Source: Periglandula ipomoeae IasaF13 (lineage: Eukaryota; Ascomycota; Sordariomycetes; Hypocreales; Clavicipitaceae). Taken from it: 64,000 nucleotides of DNA. Of the stretch, positions 34,938 to 44,517 are shown piece after piece. The notes beneath the pieces are model-generated. The model did no database searches and was not told where the DNA came from. It saw nothing but the letters and a program-made list of their open reading frames with translations. A program made the translations under genes and the position numbers. Position 1 is the stretch's first letter. Each line of letters opens with the position of its first letter. Location: positions 1-64,000 of the forward strand of contig AFRD01000050.1 of assembly GCA_000222875.2 (NCBI GenBank), written 5' to 3'.

Positions 34938-37900
34938 ATGGATGTCACTTCACTGCTGAATCAATCAGCAGTATCAGCATATTGCAAAAGTTCTACCAGA
35001 GAGACCACACCGTCATCCTGTGTTTTGACCCAGCATACACTACCATCAGCATCACTTCCAACGCCTTCGCCCGATAGAACAACTCCACAGCAAGACTGGG
35101 ATTCAAAGTCATCGAAAAACCGAAAGCCATGGAGTGCTGGTGGCTACGCACTGCCATCGCAAATTGATCATAAATTCCGTTCAGATTCCGTATTCTCGTT
35201 CCGATCAGCCAGTGAAAATCTAGATTCAGAAAGCTCCTATGAATCATCTCCCATGGAGAGACACTCGAGGACGGGCTCTACAGACTCAGCGTCGATCGAC
35301 TTGGAACTGTCGCAACCTACCTCGCAGTCGACAAGACCCCAACAGAACCAGTAAGTAGACTCGCTACAATGGCAAACATATTCCTACTAACCTGTGTGGG
35401 AGACAATCGCAGTGGGAAGACAGCCAAAGAGACCCGGCCACACCTGACTCACTGGGCCACAAGTTCTCTGATAGCCATAGCAGCCTATCGTCCTTTGCGT
35501 CATGGAGATCTAGATCGCACTCAAGATTATCCTCGGTCACAACGCTGAGTGGCATTCGCAGTGCTCGCCAATCCGTTGCAGAACTACCACTGCTCGAAAG
35601 GACATTGTCATCCTGCAGCGAATCATACCATACGTCAAACCCAACAAAGAGAGTGTCGCAACCACCAACCAGTTCGCGATCATTAACATATCATAAGATC
35701 GATGAGATGGCTGTTCCAAAGAGATCAGGCAGCCCTTCCGATGCAGTGTTAAACATGAAGGGCTTGAACAAGCCTCAAATGAGCGAGGCTCCCACTAGGT
35801 GAGTTGTTTCCCGTTTTTCCAGCTTGGTTGTCTTCTTTCGTCACCTGTAGATCTGAATCATTATACCCACCGAACACTTTGTGCATGAACTGTTGAGTCA
35901 AGAGAGGTATTCATCTGAAATGTGTTCAGACTGCCTTGCCGCCTCACAGCGAGGATGAATCACAGTTGGGCAGAGAGTTCAGGAAAAGCGCTGAAAGATT
36001 GTCAACAAGTGAAGGCATGCCCCAAGCGTTTCTCATCATCACTGAGCCCATCACATGTTTATACCTGAGTTGCTGCCGCTGCTTGCTTTGTTCCAACCAA
36101 CCGTCTGGAACCAGGCACTTTTATCTATGCTCTGGGGATTCACTTTAGCCTCGACTGTGCGGTTCTACTCAAGATTACAGTCATAGTGGATTTTATCAAT
36201 CTGAGCCCAAGGTGCAAACAAAGAGGCACCCTCGATCATACGCATTTGCACTGATACGGCATTTGAGAAAATTCGTTTCGAAGGTTTCGCAACTAATCGT
36301 CTTGTGTCGATAGTGATCCCTCAAATAAACCATCTCATTTCATGGCTTCCTCAAAGTCGCACAAAAGAGCTACTTCGGCGCCAGATTTTTCTCCCCTGTC
36401 CAACCAAAAATCTTCTCGACAGCTCAAACCCGTTCTAGCACCTCCAAGAGAAGTCATGGCTGTCGTCGAGGATGGGATCCCGCAGCCTGCAGTGCGAAGT
36501 GGTGGCACATATGGCAGCCAAGGAGAGCCCGGCAAGTTTGCAGGAGCTGAAAGTTTGCGAGACTATCAAAATGAAGACATTGGAATTCCTGCACCGAGGC
36601 CTGTACGCATTCTTCCCTCGGCAGCCACGCTCGATTCCATCGAATTCGAGCAACGTCTTGCGAAATCGTCATCCAACACCGTCATTCCACTTGATAAAGA
36701 TGACGAACAAAAGCCCGTCTGCATGTTCGTTGATGATTGTGACACTGGCTCCCAGTTACGAAAAGCTATCTCACATTTGTTTGGTCGCAACAAGACTTGC
36801 ACACTCAAGATCCCCAAGATGGTATGGGTATACTATTGTCGTAAACATTATCAGAGGGTTCGGTATCGAAATGCAAGAACTTATCCCGTTACACAGATGG
36901 AGCTCGTTGAGACTCAAATCGAGAGACTCAAATCGAGAGACTCAAGGCCTGGAGCGACCAAAACCAAGCCAGAGGGAAAGGGGCATACATCAAATCGTGG
37001 ACTCTGTCATTGCGAAAACGAGAGGAGAAACGGCTTCAAGGCAATAAGGCAGGGGCCGAGGAGGATGATGACACAGCCACTCTAGGAGCCAGCCACATTC
37101 CCGCATGGATCATTGACGAGCTGGGTGATGGCTTCGACACGGCTCACATGTTTGCCATAACCGTCCAACTACGTGAGGAAATTGAGAACGGTGCTCTTAC
37201 TCAGGTGCCGGAAATTCGAGTTCCTCCCTGACATTGTTGACGATGAAAGCGACAAGGAGACAGGTAAGCCTGCCCGTTATCGAAGACAGACGGGATCCAT
37301 TGGCACGGCCAAGACACCGAAGCGAAAGGCGCCAGATTTTGGACTTTTCACCAGACAAAGCCCTACATATGGCGACATGGGGCTAGGGGGGCACCACCAT
37401 CCAGATGACGATAGTATCGTGAGCCCTTCAGGAAAGCGGCCACGCACTGCTCGGGCTGCTACGTTTCCGCACCACCAGTCAGCAGATTTGCATGGTGCAT
37501 ACATGACAGAGCCATCGCACCATTATCTGGCGTCTTCTCCTTACGAGTTCGGTTCTCAAGGGCTGGCGGGCCATCCGCCGCGTGACCAGAATATCGTGCC
37601 GAAGATGCAGCCACTGGAGTACAACCACAATTCCTATCACCCCGTTGGGCGTCATGAACATTTTCATCATGCTGCAAATGGGCATGCTCGTATGTCATCT
37701 TATCAAGGTTCACAGGAGGGACCGTATGCCCAAGATCCATACCACCACCACCATGCTGTGGGTTATGGACACCAGTCAAGCGCTTATCCCATCAGCCGGA
37801 GCAATCCTACTTCTCCCCCGACACTACCTTCAATCACCACTCAAATGCAAAGCGGTGGTACTACGTATGGCCACGCCGGAGTGAATCGAAGCTCGGCAGC

Positions 37901-38312
37901 TATGGGACCTCACCCGCGTGGCCCTTGGCGTCCCATGCACCAGAGATCTGCCAGTGCCTACACACCAGGAAGCAGGTTCGTCCCCACGACTGGCCGCCCG
38001 TCTAGCTCCGGCGATGGCGCCCCATTGGATCATGGCAGGGTTGAAGGTGAAGCTCGAGGACTACCGCTACCACCGACATCCTATGATCCGGCGCGTCATG
38101 ATCCTGTGGCTTATGGCCGGCATGAATGGGTCTCCGGGTATAGTCACACAGCTGCTCCCGGAGCCCGACACACTCATCAGAATTATGAGCTTGTGTCAAA
38201 TTACGGACCAGCCCCCATGGGAATGAATCCTTCTCACGATATCCCAGCCTCTGGTCACAACACGTCAACCTATCCTGAGCCGGTGGCACCGGCGGATTGT
38301 GGAAATGCATGA
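34938..38312 (+). CDS. ORP1-like fungal developmental protein, apparently frame-disrupted
   Basis: The N-terminus (MDVTSLLNQSA, then NRKPWSAGGYALP) and the central motif WVYYCRKHYQRVRYRNARTY match a filamentous-fungal family often labelled ORP1-like; its molecular role is not established. Best exons are 34938-35350, 35403-35798 and 36314-38312. The first join uses the acceptor GGGAG at 35402, not the CAG ten bases later, to keep the frame. The second intron is 515 nt. In exon 3 a 14-bp unit is duplicated at 36909-36936, shifting the frame inside the conserved block (IERLK then WSDQNQARGKGAYIKSW). An extra C near 37217 separates VPEI from EFLPDIV and returns to the first frame. Translation as given would stop at 37085 (about 526 aa); correcting both changes gives 930 aa. 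The C-terminal half is His/Ser/Pro/Tyr-rich. Confidence 0.75.
36909..36936 (+). repeat. 14-bp tandem duplication in the ORP1-like coding region
   Basis: The unit GAGACTCAAATCGA occurs twice back to back, followed by GAGACTCAAGG. Fourteen is not a multiple of three. Removing one copy restores ETQIERLKAWSDQNQ in one frame. Confidence 0.95.
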
Positions 38313-38956
38313 TGCTGCGTTGTGTCAAGCAGTGCATTTTGTACAAGACTTCCTTCTGCGATTTTGCTATCTTTCTTTTACGTGTTATGATTTAATTCAC
38401 TATTTCGTTCTTCTTGTTTTAGCGGTATGCGTTGAGGCAATGAAGTGCCAGTCACATCGTCGGCAACCTGCGCGTGATACCCTGAAATCGACTTTATACG
38501 GCTTCGCTTTGCTTTACTACATGACTTTTCTCTTCCTTCTTATTGAACTGTTTTACTTCTTCATTGTTGAGACACTCGGACTTCCTACACACGACATGCC
38601 AACATGTAGTCGCTGGTGTGGCGGTCGACCAGAGACATCCAAGAATTGGACGAACACTGCTTGCGAAACAGAATGACTATGGCAACGATGGAAAAGGAAC
38701 ATGTTGTAATAGAGTTAGACATTTACTTTGAACGACAAAGCGAGGGTAGTGGCGTCAGATGGTAGAGGGAAAGGAGCGAAAAGGCTGTGTTACACATCCT
38801 GAATGGACGGCATGACGATGATGAGCGATGCGTTCTTTGAGATGCTCCACGTCGATGCATCTTAGCTTTGTAGATAATAGGCCAGGCGGCCCGATAATGT
38901 ATTATGCCTCGATTACATCTTCTATTGTAATTATCTTTTGCTCTACGTGAAAACCT
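38313..38956. other. Convergent 3' region ORP1-like/GNAT
   Basis: T-rich 3' untranslated sequence follows the ORP1-like stop, then the 3' flank of the acetyltransferase. The frame 38299-38676 is hydrophobic only because of T-richness and is not called. Confidence 0.4.
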
Positions 38957-39726
38957 TCACTCTCTGAACATGATACTCCCGCCATCCCACTCCTTCAGTT
39001 CACCCACATTCGCCCTGCACACCTCATGAAATCCATACTTTGGGTAGAACTTCTCCACGCCCTTCAAACCTACCAGCCATGAAGCAACACCTGCCCGGTC
39101 GACCTTTTCCAGTCCCTCCTGCAGCAGCGCCTTTCCTAACCGCTGGCCCTGATAAACGGGATGCACCGAGATGGTAGACAGATACCACGCCTCCCTACGA
39201 CGAGGTGTGTTCAGGAACTGCGGCTCAAGGTCGTGAATTGTTCGCGTAAACATGCTGATTGAGTCTGAAGATATAGGCGAGCGGGCTAGAAAAGCCTTGG
39301 GGGAGACATATGCCCTTGCGAGGGGGGCTAACCAGGCATCTGCCACAATCAGTACAATTTTCTTTCACACCTCTTTCAAACATCACGAAAGTCACAAGCA
39401 CGAGTTTTATAGTAAAATTACTTACAAGGCGACAACCACGTCTCCCAGAAACTCAAACTCTCTCTCGGCCGCAACCACCACGTAAAACCAACCGGCACAC
39501 CAAGCGTCTCGTCCACCAAGAGCGTCAACCGCCACCCGAGCGTCCAGTACCTCCGCTGGAAGTGCCGGCAAAGAAAGGCATGAACCTCGCGTGGGTGTTG
39601 TGCGCGCGTCGGGAAGAGGATGTTGAGCATTGAGTCGTGGTCGAAGGTTGCTAGGTAGAGATTTGTGATGGCTGTCATGTCAGATGGTGTTCCCGGGCGG
39701 AAATGGTACCCTGGTGGTATTGACAT
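38957..39726 (-). CDS. GNAT-family N-acetyltransferase
   Basis: Exons are 39726-39426 and 39339-38957 (684 nt, 227 aa) with an 86-nt intron (GTAAGT donor, GGCAG acceptor). The product starts MSIPPGYHFRPGTPSDM, the usual first strand and helix of GNAT proteins. Motif A is STISVHPVYQGQRLGKALL, with the acetyl-CoA-binding Q-x-x-G-x-G/A pattern (QGQRLGKA). Motif B ends KGVEKFYPKYGFHEV. The family acetylates small molecules or protein amines; the substrate cannot be inferred. It belongs to a common fungal group of soluble GNATs that lack a targeting signal. Confidence 0.88.
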
Positions 39727-40411
39727 TTTGGAAACTTTTACTCTGTGAGAAAGAAATGCTGTGATGCGTTGAATGGTGTTGAAGAGCCTGATATGCCGTG
39801 CTGGTAATTGAAGTGGTTACTTTGGAAATCGGAATTGAGAGTAATGGAGGCAAATATACTGGAATAAGACCCTTTTAAAGAGTCGGTAAGAATTACACGG
39901 TTAGACTTGGATGATGCCATTGACCAATCATGTTTTGCGGACATCTCCAGTTTTGGATATAAGTGGCCGGTGAGTCAGAAGAGTGAGATTCGGGGCTGAG
40001 AATGCGGATGCTTGTCCGGATGTATTCCGCCGGACCTTTTACGAACTTTCATTCCACGTCAATTGGGCCGCATTTTGAGTATATCATTACTGTACAATCA
40101 AAGACTAGGTTCAAGCTGATTGTGCAATCTCTGTATAATAATTGAGTTCCAGAACACTGTGCACTATTCCGTGATCAAGTTCATCGCCGCGACGCAGTCG
40201 GCTTACCATCCCTGTTACGTTTAATCGTCAAGCCAAGGGCGTCTCAGCAGTGCCGAGACCGGCCATACTCGCATCATTACTCTTAGGGCACTTGCTCTCA
40301 ACATCATGTGTTAGTCATGATGATGGGGGAAATCGCTTGCGCATGAAACTTGAATCACATTGACACAAAACACAAGTGCATGAGTAACCCCCAGGATATC
40401 TTGAACACCAA

Positions 40412-40432
40412 TTTTTTTTTTTTAAAAAAAAA
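40412..40432. repeat. T12-A9 palindromic homopolymer run
   Basis: Twelve T are followed directly by nine A. The sequence can fold as a loopless hairpin or serve as a rigid poly(dA:dT) element that excludes nucleosomes. Either role is inference. Confidence 0.8.
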
Positions 40433-40866
40433 TTAGACAAGTGCTATCATCATGCCCGTAATTCAAGGGTTGCTTTAGCTTGCTTCTCCACTCGCGTCAA
40501 TAGATTGATACCCCACGCTCAGTAAGCACCACAACCACGACAGCTCGATCGAGCACACTCAAATTGTAAGTCATTGCAGTGCGTGCCGGCAATAACATGC
40601 GCGTTACGTTGCGAATCATCAAGCCACCCGATGCGTCCCAATGATAGATCATCTCTGGCGAGGTTCAAGCATGACCCTCAAGGGGCCTGCGGCTGGAGTA
40701 CCCGCCAAGATCGTCACCAGGCCAAGGTCAACTGTGTGTGGTGCCTTATGGAGGTTGGCGTTATGGCTTTTTCTTGGGTGACGAATACGCCCAATGGTCT
40801 ACGTACACTTGGCTTGGGCTGCTGCTGGTTGTCAATCTTGGTGACGAAATGTGGTGTTGGCTGGCG

Positions 40867-40874
40867 TATATAAA
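40867..40874 (+). promoter_or_regulatory. TATA box of the possible small gene
   Basis: TATATAAA is followed after about 12 bases by a CT-rich initiator region (40886-40900) and a leader of about 100 bases up to the ATG at 41017. It is the clearest TATA/initiator arrangement I saw in the window. Confidence 0.55.
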
Positions 40875-41016
40875 GGATTGGCATTGTCTCCCGTCTCTCT
40901 CGCGCGCTTTCATTTAATTCACCCCTCAACCAAAATTGTGTAGTTGATCTATTTTCAACTGTTTATGTACCGCGAGGCTTTGCACGCTATATCTATCATA
41001 TCGACATCCAATCATT

Positions 41017-41214
41017 ATGGCTTCGCCATCCCAAAACTCCCATCCATATACACGCCTGGAAGACAACGTCTCCATTATGCAAGAAAGCAAAGAGGCAGCC
41101 TCCGCCTCTGTATCAAATTCGTCGTCAAAGCGCAAAACGCCGTCAAGGACTCAGGCAGACCAGGTCAAGGCTCTGTCCAACCATCGCCCGAACCTGTTCA
41201 AGATCCATATGTAA
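41017..41214 (+). CDS. Possible small hydrophilic protein, 65 aa
   Basis: An ATG-initiated frame follows a strong TATA box and CT-rich initiator. The product (starts MASPSQNSHPYTRLEDN, contains MQESKEAASASVSNSSS) is Ser/Ala/Lys-rich, without signal peptide or membrane helix. The stop at 41212-41214 is 14 bases from the stop of the convergent SPX gene. The next frame continues with protein-like composition (KAQNAVKDSGRPGQG), so the true protein may use a different frame after about residue 30 through an unrecognised intron or an indel. I do not recognise a family. The promoter supports transcription more strongly than the frame supports this exact protein. Confidence 0.45.
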   Translation: MASPSQNSHPYTRLEDNVSIMQESKEAASASVSNSSSKRKTPSRTQADQVKALSNHRPNLFKIHM

Positions 41215-41227
41215 CATTCCCTTTCCA

Positions 41228-42903
41228 TCAAGGCGCGTTTCCGAGGACCAGCACCAAGAGCATGCCATTCAAAATGCAAGACGCAGTAAAAGTACTGCCG
41301 ACCATGATTTTGTACGAAAGAGACAGCGGGTCTCGGCGATAAAGCGTCATGCCGAGACCAGATCCGGCGCAGAACAGACTTATCATGGTGCCAACCGTCA
41401 CGCCAGCATCAACCTCAACACGCAGTTTGTGTTTCCCAGTCATTATGAGCACACTAGCAATGCCGAGGAGCGCAAACGACACCACAAAACAGCCAAGAGT
41501 GGCCCACATGAACACCTCCCTATACCGTTGCACCTTTTGTTCGCCAATGCTGGGCAGCGCATAGTGAGTCGCGTATCCAAGCTGTGGGTAGCCATCCGAG
41601 CTAAAGTAACCTTCCTCCTCTGAGTCTACTACGGTAGATGCATATCCAAGGCTGGATCCATGCTCCGGAGAAAGCAGAGGGCGGTGCTCGTGGCTGGGCC
41701 GCCTCATCCTGAACCACTGCTTTGCTTTTTCGTACGGCAGTGCCAGCATTGCATTAACATAGGCGAATACCGGGAAGCCTGTCTCTTCATCAGGGTTGAT
41801 GTAAATGGCATAATCATCTTCAGGACCGCCCGCTTCACTCCCATCGTCGTACTCATTCCAATACTTGACTGGCGAGTCCATCTGAGCAGGGGGCAGAGGC
41901 TCAAAGTCGACTTGTTGAGGGCGACGGCGCTCTGGCAGATCTGACACACCGTGCTCATCAGTTTCAGGAGAGCTAGGTTCGCTGAAATGTGGTGTCATGG
42001 CTTGCAGGTCGGCGAGGATCTCATCATGTCGATTTTGCAAATTCTCGAATGTTCGTTTGGTGAAGCTTTTGGGATTGCTTAGGACATTCTCATTGAATCG
42101 AGAAGTCAAGGTCACGGAGCCAGTCCATTTCTATAGACAGCATCAAGTTAATCAACATGCACGCCGGATAATATGATATTCGTGTTTGCCATACCTTGTA
42201 TTTCTTGAGAATTTTGCGAAATGCAATGACTTGGGCATTGGCAAAACGTGACAGCGCTTGAATTTCCTCCCCGCATCGGAGCAGCTCTCTCTCGTACTTG
42301 GCGAATCTTCTTTGCCGTTTCAGTGAGAGTGTAGAGTCGTTCGCATCTGAGTACCTAGCGACCCATCGCTGAGTTTTACTCGCGAGATGTTCTGTAGCAC
42401 GAAGTCGTCTCGTAAGCATCAAGTTACACAGATTTCGGACAATTCGTTGTCGCAAGTGCACGTTGTGTAACACATACCTAATCGCCTGGATATCTCATCC
42501 GCTTTACTTGTGATGAACATGTCGACTCGGTCATGTTGGCGGCATAGCTCGAGATAGAGCCCATCTTCGAATTTCTTCAGGGCTGTGTCCTGGTGTCCAG
42601 GGATGGCGATGGCCGTAGCCTGGTCGCGCATGGTATGGACCTTGATCTCATGTTTGAGGGAATTGTAGTCTAGGTTGTCTGGTTGTACAGAGAAAAAGAA
42701 ACGTTAGTTGGAAAAATGCAAGACATGTGCCAGGGAGGCAAGGATCGACAGATAACGTGTGGCAGGGCTTTTTTGAAGGGGGCTTGAAGAGGCGCACGCT
42801 GGCGGCATGTGCTGTGGCAGCCATGCATGACATAAACGTGGGGAGACTTACGAAGACTCCATTCTGGAACAGATTCGTGTTCCAATTGTTGGCCGTATTT
42901 CAT
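41228..42903 (-). CDS. SPX-domain membrane protein
   Basis: SPX domains sense inositol pyrophosphates and regulate phosphate transport or polyphosphate synthesis. Exons are 42903-42852, 42678-42478, 42391-42195 and 42130-41228 (1353 nt, 450 aa), with introns of 173, 86 and 64 nt. The start MKYGQQLEHESVPEWSLHN and the segment NLDYNSLKHEIK are the SPX N-terminus. The basic helix ending ILKKYKKWTGSV is the SPX lysine cluster, split by the third intron. A disordered acidic linker follows, then three membrane helices near 357-381, 391-412 and 426-447 that resemble the small C-terminal membrane region of VTC-type proteins. There is no EXS or transporter domain and no TTM catalytic tunnel, so a regulatory or VTC-related role is likely. 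Location (vacuole or ER) is inference. Confidence 0.85.
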
Positions 42904-43749
42904 AATAGTTTGTGAGCACGGAATGCGAGACGAGCGACACCGAAGGAAGAAGGACAGAGTCCAATGTTATGACATTCGCCAGTGGTTGCCCGGAGCTAGT
43001 TGTTGAGTGGACGCAGCAAGATGTCGTCCTAACAGCCGACGATCTGCCCCAATGACGTACAGAGAGGTTGGTGAAGTGCCTACTGCGCTTATCTAGCCAG
43101 AGGTGACGCCAGCGGCCAGCGTTTGATTCAATTGGAACTACGCCCAGCCCGTTGTATCGAATTGGGGCGTGACGGATTGCGTGCACCTGGTGGTGGATGA
43201 TGACGGTGGTGAAAATTGGCGTGACCGTTTCCCTCGGAGGCCGCTGAGCTGTAACCGGTGATGGACGGGCTGCTACCAAGCGCGAACCCGATGGTTGTTA
43301 GCAAGAGACGAGTGATGCAACAAGAATTGGAGTCGTTCTGCGACGATGCAAAATGTACAAGACGACAACCAAAGGGTATCTTGTGTCGATTGATCAGAAA
43401 GTAAGGTTTGCAAGAAGAGGGTGTGGCGAGGAAGTTGGGAGGCAGGTCATGATAAGGAAAGCCGGAAGGTGCGACGGGAGGCATTGCGTGTTGGGTTGGC
43501 GAAGCCGGAGACGGCAGCAGAAATTCGAGACTCTGCCTCTGGCTCGGCTCTTTCAAACCTGTTGCTTCTCACCTCCTCACGGCAACTCCAAGCAATCGCT
43601 CGCTGCACGCTACGCTGCACACTAGAGCACTACATGATCCACGCTGCCCATGGCCCATGGCGCAGGGAACCGGAATCGACCTTGGATGCGCCTAGCTTGA
43701 TACGGCCAACGAGCCATCGTGTCGACGTCTAGCTTTAGCCTGGTTCGAC

Positions 43750-44517
43750 ATGGTTGGGCCGCCACATAACGACACCAGTGCCTTGAAACCTGCCAGCACC
43801 CTGCAAAGAACAAAAGGTTATTGTAACACTTTGCTGAGCCAATTCGCAAGTGGAACCATCCGACCACGCCGCCTTGAGCCTCCCAGCATACCGACCCATG
43901 CATGTGAGGGGCCCTGTATCGTCATGGACCTCAGGGATCGAAAGTCTCAACTTGGCTTGTCTGTCCGATGGTCCAACTCCATTTGCAGCTCCATCCCCAT
44001 CTCCGCGCGCAAGGATCGTTGCCGTTCAGTGTGCATACATGCTGGACGACGCAACGGCAAACCGTGCATATATTCATATGTACATACTTTTAGTACGGCC
44101 TCTCCACGTCGCATTGTCGGTCCTCTTATCTCTTCTCCTCGGCCGTTCGATAGATGCATGCAGCCTCGGGCCTGCAACCTCGATCCCAAAACCCTGGGAA
44201 TGCATTGGCCCAATCACTCCACAGCGACTGGGACCTGTTCTGCTAACTATTGTCCTAGCTGGTGCGCTTTCGCAGTGGAGCCGATACCAAACATACGCGC
44301 TATCAGTACCACACCTCACTGGTTGTCTCTCGCACCATGCCAGACTGGCGTAGCATCATCGTTCAATCGTATCTCGTCGTCCAGGCAGGTGGCCGCTAAT
44401 CGACCTGACGAGCAAGGGTCTTTTACAGGACAAAGGTCACGGACTCCACAGGGCCACAGGAACACCCAACGGATGATAAACCGGCTGTGTGGTGGATTAC
44501 GATTCCACAATCATTGA
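43750..44517 (+). CDS. Unsupported hypothetical ORF, 255 aa
   Basis: This ATG-initiated frame has Arg/Ser/Pro/Cys-rich translation and no signal peptide, repeat or domain I recognise. Overlapping long frames on both strands suggest a locally stop-poor base composition rather than coding selection. It is kept only because of its length. Confidence 0.12.
   Translation: MVGPPHNDTSALKPASTLQRTKGYCNTLLSQFASGTIRPRRLEPPSIPTHACEGPCIVMDLRDRKSQLGLSVRWSNSICSSIPISARKDRCRSVCIHAGRRNGKPCIYSYVHTFSTASPRRIVGPLISSPRPFDRCMQPRACNLDPKTLGMHWPNHSTATGTCSANYCPSWCAFAVEPIPNIRAISTTPHWLSLAPCQTGVASSFNRISSSRQVAANRPDEQGSFTGQRSRTPQGHRNTQRMINRLCGGLRFHNH

Larger units (their letters stand above)
39727..41016. other. Intergenic region upstream of the GNAT gene and small gene
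   Basis: This contains the divergent promoters of the GNAT gene and of the possible small gene at 41017. A T12/A9 palindromic run lies at 40412-40432. The frame 40574-40873 has no supporting motif. Confidence 0.4.

Noticed and set aside
37205..37289. Intron in the ORP1-like gene that would explain the frame change near 37217
   Set aside because: The donor GTGCCG is weak and the intron would remove the conserved-looking PEIEFLPDI segment; an extra base is the simpler reading, though not proven.
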